A stretch of DNA of 36,141 bases from Bacteroidetes bacterium CG2_30_33_31 (GTDB taxonomy: Bacteria; Bacteroidota; Bacteroidia; Bacteroidales; UBA1556): positions 1-36,141 of the forward strand of contig MNXP01000049.1 in the NCBI GenBank assembly GCA_001872625.1. Reading direction: 5' to 3'. Of this stretch, positions 35,346-36,141 are shown one piece after another; position 1 is the first letter of the stretch, and every line of letters begins with the position of its first letter. Under the pieces are notes generated by a model. It was not told where the DNA came from. It saw nothing but the letters and a program-made list of their open reading frames with translations, and searched no databases. The position numbers and the translations under genes were made by a program.

Positions 35346-35795
35346 ATGAAAAATTTAGTAATTGGATTTGGACTGTTTATCACCATTATTTTTACATCAA
35401 TATCATGCACTAAACCGCAGATTGATAAGGATAAAGAAATTATTTTAAAATATATTAGCGACAATAATCTTTCCGCTACCGAAATTGGTACTTCGGGTTT
35501 ATATTATGTAATTTCAAAACCAGGTGGAAGTCAACATCCAACTGCATATTCTACAGTTACAGTTAATTACACTGGTTATTTAATAAATGGAACTGTTTTT
35601 GGGAAAGAAGATACTACCATGCTGAGTCTTCCACAAACAATTTACGGTTGGCAAATGGGAGTTCCATTGATAGGAGAGGGCGGAAGTATAAAACTTCTTA
35701 TTCCATCTCAATATGGTTATGGAACAACAAAAATGGGAGATATTCCTAAAAATTCTGTGCTGATTTTCGATATAGATTTAATTCTATTCAATTAA
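35346..35795 (+). CDS. FKBP-type peptidyl-prolyl isomerase lipoprotein
   Basis: A 149-residue lipoprotein: N-terminal signal with lipobox SISC (Cys21 from ATG 35346), a short linker, and one FKBP domain with VTVNYTGYLINGTVF, a GWQMGVPLIGEGGSIKLLIP stretch, YGYG and IPKNSVLIFDIDLIL. It would catalyse prolyl isomerisation while anchored to a periplasmic membrane face. An upstream TTG would add seven residues but overlaps the predicted promoter. FKBP lipoproteins of this kind occur singly or in gliding-related groups (GldI-like) in Bacteroidota; the GldI identity cannot be confirmed here. Confidence 0.88.
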   Translation: MKNLVIGFGLFITIIFTSISCTKPQIDKDKEIILKYISDNNLSATEIGTSGLYYVISKPGGSQHPTAYSTVTVNYTGYLINGTVFGKEDTTMLSLPQTIYGWQMGVPLIGEGGSIKLLIPSQYGYGTTKMGDIPKNSVLIFDIDLILFN

Positions 35796-35835
35796 ATAAA
35801 AAAAATCTCAGAAGTTAATTCTGAGATTTCTTATT
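35796..35835. terminator. Bidirectional terminator between the FKBP gene and the T9SS cargo gene
   Basis: AAATCTCAGAA (35803-35813) pairs with TTCTGAGATTT (35819-35829) around a 5-nt loop, with A-runs before it and T-rich sequence after it. It serves both convergent genes. Confidence 0.88.
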
Positions 35836-35853
35836 TTTTTCACTAAATATTTT

Positions 35854-36141
35854 CTATTGAACAATCAGTTTCTCAGATTTTAAAATTTTTATAGAATCGA
35901 AAATCGAATAAAAATATATGCCTTTGGCTAAGTTTAATTCTTCAATAATGCTTAGCTCATCCCTCAATTGTGATTGATGCATTAATCTTCCATAAATATC
36001 ATAAATCCTTATTTCTAAATCATTTCTACCACTTGTTTTGATTGTAATTCTGCCATTTGTGGGGTTAGGATTTACAATAATTAGCTTATTCTCAATCTCA
36101 CTCATTCCCACATTTGTAATAGAAATACATGAGGAATATGC
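35854..36141 (-). CDS. C-terminus of a T9SS cargo protein (type-A sorting domain), partial
   Basis: The last 95 codons of a minus-strand gene whose 5' part lies beyond the right edge; the frame is open to the end of the window, so the GTG at 36111 need not be a start. The tail is a type-A T9SS sorting domain: VNPNPTNGRITIKTS, then IRIYDIYGRLMHQSQL, ending LAKGIYFYSIFDSIKILKSEKLIVQ with the short final strand before the stop. Such domains carry exported proteins through the T9SS, often with attachment to A-LPS. The identity of the body is unknown. Confidence 0.88.
   Translation of the reverse strand, partial: AYSSCISITNVGMSEIENKLIIVNPNPTNGRITIKTSGRNDLEIRIYDIYGRLMHQSQLRDELSIIEELNLAKGIYFYSIFDSIKILKSEKLIVQ

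Overview
The window is AT-rich DNA from a member of the Bacteroidota, probably a free-living or environmental lineage. Four things support this. A type IX secretion (T9SS) type-B sorting tail enters at the left edge and a type-A tail leaves at the right edge. Most transcription units are preceded by the Bacteroidota -7 element TAnnTTTG, with few Shine-Dalgarno sites. The topoisomerase IV B subunit, DUF6132, short AMP nucleosidase and SurA-like operon are all of Bacteroidota type. Codon use looks uniform, and I see no insertion sequence, integrase, phage gene, CRISPR array or other sign of recent transfer.

Layout. 1-1.6 kb: end of a T9SS cargo gene, a terminator, the tatA-tatC pair and a candidate small RNA. 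1.65-3.4 kb (minus): an RsbW-like kinase, a STAS anti-anti-sigma protein and a GPP34-family protein. 3.6-8.0 kb (plus): NAD(P)HX repair enzyme, NhaC antiporter, cysteine hydrolase and an RluA-type pseudouridine synthase, closely spaced, ending at a hairpin shared with a minus-strand tRNA-Arg(CCG). 8.4-9.4 kb: cytosolic thioredoxin, exported thioredoxin and a DUF6132 membrane protein. 9.6-14.7 kb: parE and a beta-phosphoglucomutase-like/GH65 phosphorylase fusion. 14.7-21.5 kb: guaB, two SurA-like chaperones flanking a degenerate lipoprotein relative, and a MoxR ATPase. 21.5-27.5 kb: murB (minus), an MFS transporter, AMP nucleosidase with holA, and glyA. 27.6-28.9 kb (minus): an exported protein, a likely small transcript and a single-domain response regulator. 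29.1-31.9 kb: a large gluzincin-propeller-barrel protein. 32.0-36.1 kb: trxA, DUF58, a glycosyltransferase fused to a degenerate sugar-transferase module, an FKBP lipoprotein and the end of a second T9SS cargo gene.

Much of the window concerns the cell envelope: Tat export, periplasmic folding (three parvulin-family proteins, FKBP, exported thioredoxin), peptidoglycan precursor synthesis, surface glycan synthesis and T9SS cargo. The rest is core metabolism: guaB, amn, glyA, nnr, and phosphorolysis of a glucoside by the GH65 fusion.

The points most worth a second look are the kinase/STAS/GPP34 module without an adjacent phosphatase or sigma factor, the HEFRH gluzincin-propeller-barrel protein, the GT2 fused to a polyprenyl glycosylphosphotransferase remnant that has lost its catalytic core, two candidate small RNAs, a terminator-like hairpin abutting the DUF58 start codon, and a Glu-to-Val change at the signal-binding position of TatC. 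Promoter positions also correct the apparent starts of guaB and the FKBP gene. All family calls come from reading the sequence; no database search was run.
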